The translations under genes were made by a program, and so were the position numbers. Under the pieces are notes generated by a model. That model made no database searches. It was not told where the DNA came from and saw only the letters and a list, made by a program, of their open reading frames with translations. A DNA stretch of 30,000 bases from Prorocentrum cordatum (taxonomy: Eukaryota; Sar; Dinophyceae; Prorocentrales; Prorocentraceae): positions 205,754 through 235,753 of the forward strand of contig CAUYUJ010014758.1 in the NCBI GenBank assembly GCA_963575745.1, read 5' to 3'. Numbering within the stretch: position 1 is the first letter of the stretch; each line of letters begins with the position of its first letter. This document shows, piece by piece, positions 29,345 through 30,000 of the stretch.

Positions 29345-30000
29345 GCCGCATCTCTCTCCTTCCCCCCGTCTTCCTCCTCTTCACTTCCTTGCGAACGCCA
29401 TCATCTGTCCTAGTCATCCTCCTCATCATTCTGCCTCCTCCTCCTCCTCCATTCTCATTTTCCTCCTCCTCCTCCTCCTCCTCCATGTCCCCATCTTGCT
29501 CATCACCACCATCATCAGACTCATCCTGATCGTCGTCATCATCATCATCAACATCACCACAATCGTCATCGTCATCATCTTCAGCATCATCGTCACCATC
29601 ATCCTCATCAGCAGCAGTAGCAGCATCATCATCACCTTCATCATCGTCGTCCTTACCATTAGCAGCAACTCTGATCGTCAAAAGCACCCTCATCATAAAT
29701 GGCCATCATCATCAGCATCATCATCATCACCCTCATCATAAGTACCATCATCCTCATCATCATCGTCATCACAATCAGAATCACAGTCACCATCATCATT
29801 ACAACCATCATCACCATCATCAGCAGCAGCATCATCATCATCATCATCTGCATCATCCTTACCATCATCATCACCACCATCATCATCACAACGGCCATCA
29901 CCATCATCATACTCATAATCATCATCAGCATCAGCGGCGTCATCAGCATCATCATCGTGAGCCTCATCATGATCATCACCATGGTCACCATCATCATCAT
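28137..30000 (+). repeat. CTC/CAT triplet array running off the right edge
   Basis: A short CTC tract (28137-28174) is followed by about 1.8 kb of interrupted (CAT)n with CAG, CGT and CAC variants and CTC islands near 28776-28798, 29355-29385 and 29416-29490. Clean (CAT)n runs lie near 28184-28241, 28698-28743 and 29235-29290. A 42-bp block with CAGCAGCAGCATCACAATCG is duplicated at 28247 and 28289. The island CATTAGCAACAACCTGATCG near 28403 recurs in diverged form near 29658. Very long low-complexity open frames on both strands (Ile/Ser- or Met/Asp-rich) are not genes. Confidence 0.95.

Noticed and set aside
28444-29529. 361-codon Ile/Ser-rich plus-strand frame and the overlapping Met/Asp-rich minus frame (28833-29696)
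   Set aside because: Both come from (CAT)n; there is no domain, and the two frames mirror each other.
1-30000. Dinoflagellate spliced-leader sequence, 5S rRNA or U6 snRNA
   Set aside because: I looked by eye for the characteristic words on both strands and found none.
1-30000. Bacterial or phage origin
   Set aside because: There are no ribosome binding sites, operons or intact genes, and kilobases of triplet and decamer arrays plus LINE- and DIRS-type sequences point to a eukaryote.

Overview
The window looks like intergenic nuclear DNA of a dinoflagellate (inference). It has no bacterial-style operons, rRNA or tRNA. It is GC-rich unique sequence broken up by tri- to decanucleotide arrays and long-period satellites. 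The only protein homologies I recognise are decayed retroelements. One is a non-LTR reverse transcriptase. The other is a long multi-domain element of a type that, from memory, recurs in dinoflagellate genomes: WHER-type N-terminal domain, RT, RNase H, then tyrosine recombinase. I found no intact host gene.

Layout. 1-591 (-) is a 5'-truncated non-LTR RT running off the left edge. 1069-1612 is a TACA/ATGC/AT microsatellite. 2356-7041 (-) is a near full-length but broken DIRS-like tyrosine-recombinase retrotransposon. Read on the minus strand, the domains run from about 7041 down to 2356: N-terminal domain, WWR/VQKE domain, RT, RNase H, recombinase. 7630-8029 is a GAC/GGC/CAG triplet array next to its 5' side. 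8297-10985 is a 1.37-kb unit in two tandem copies, each built from roughly 290-340-bp subunits plus a tail. 12836-14560 is a roughly 100-bp G-run satellite of 17-18 units. 15044-16590 is a decamer satellite that switches strand near 16.16 kb. 21232-22055 is a 365-bp tandem made of 10-11-bp CCAAGA words. 26379-26790 is a 9-bp minisatellite followed by an 8-bp one. Long CAT/CTC arrays fill 19.56-21.14, 22.16-22.45 and 28.14-30.0 kb.

The most unusual element is a composite dispersed module present three times: 11668-12244 on -, 18732-19557 on +, 23824-24360 on +. Each copy carries tandem 83-bp units (2, 5 and 2) and conserved flanking sequence, and each is bounded on both sides by polypurine/polypyrimidine tracts. 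The middle copy also sits between direct repeats of a unique island 1133 bp apart.

Nothing here forms a working pathway. The retroelement domains probably once made up a single mobile element's proteins, and the rest is satellite DNA. Many long open frames exist, but almost all are translations of simple repeats and are not called as genes.
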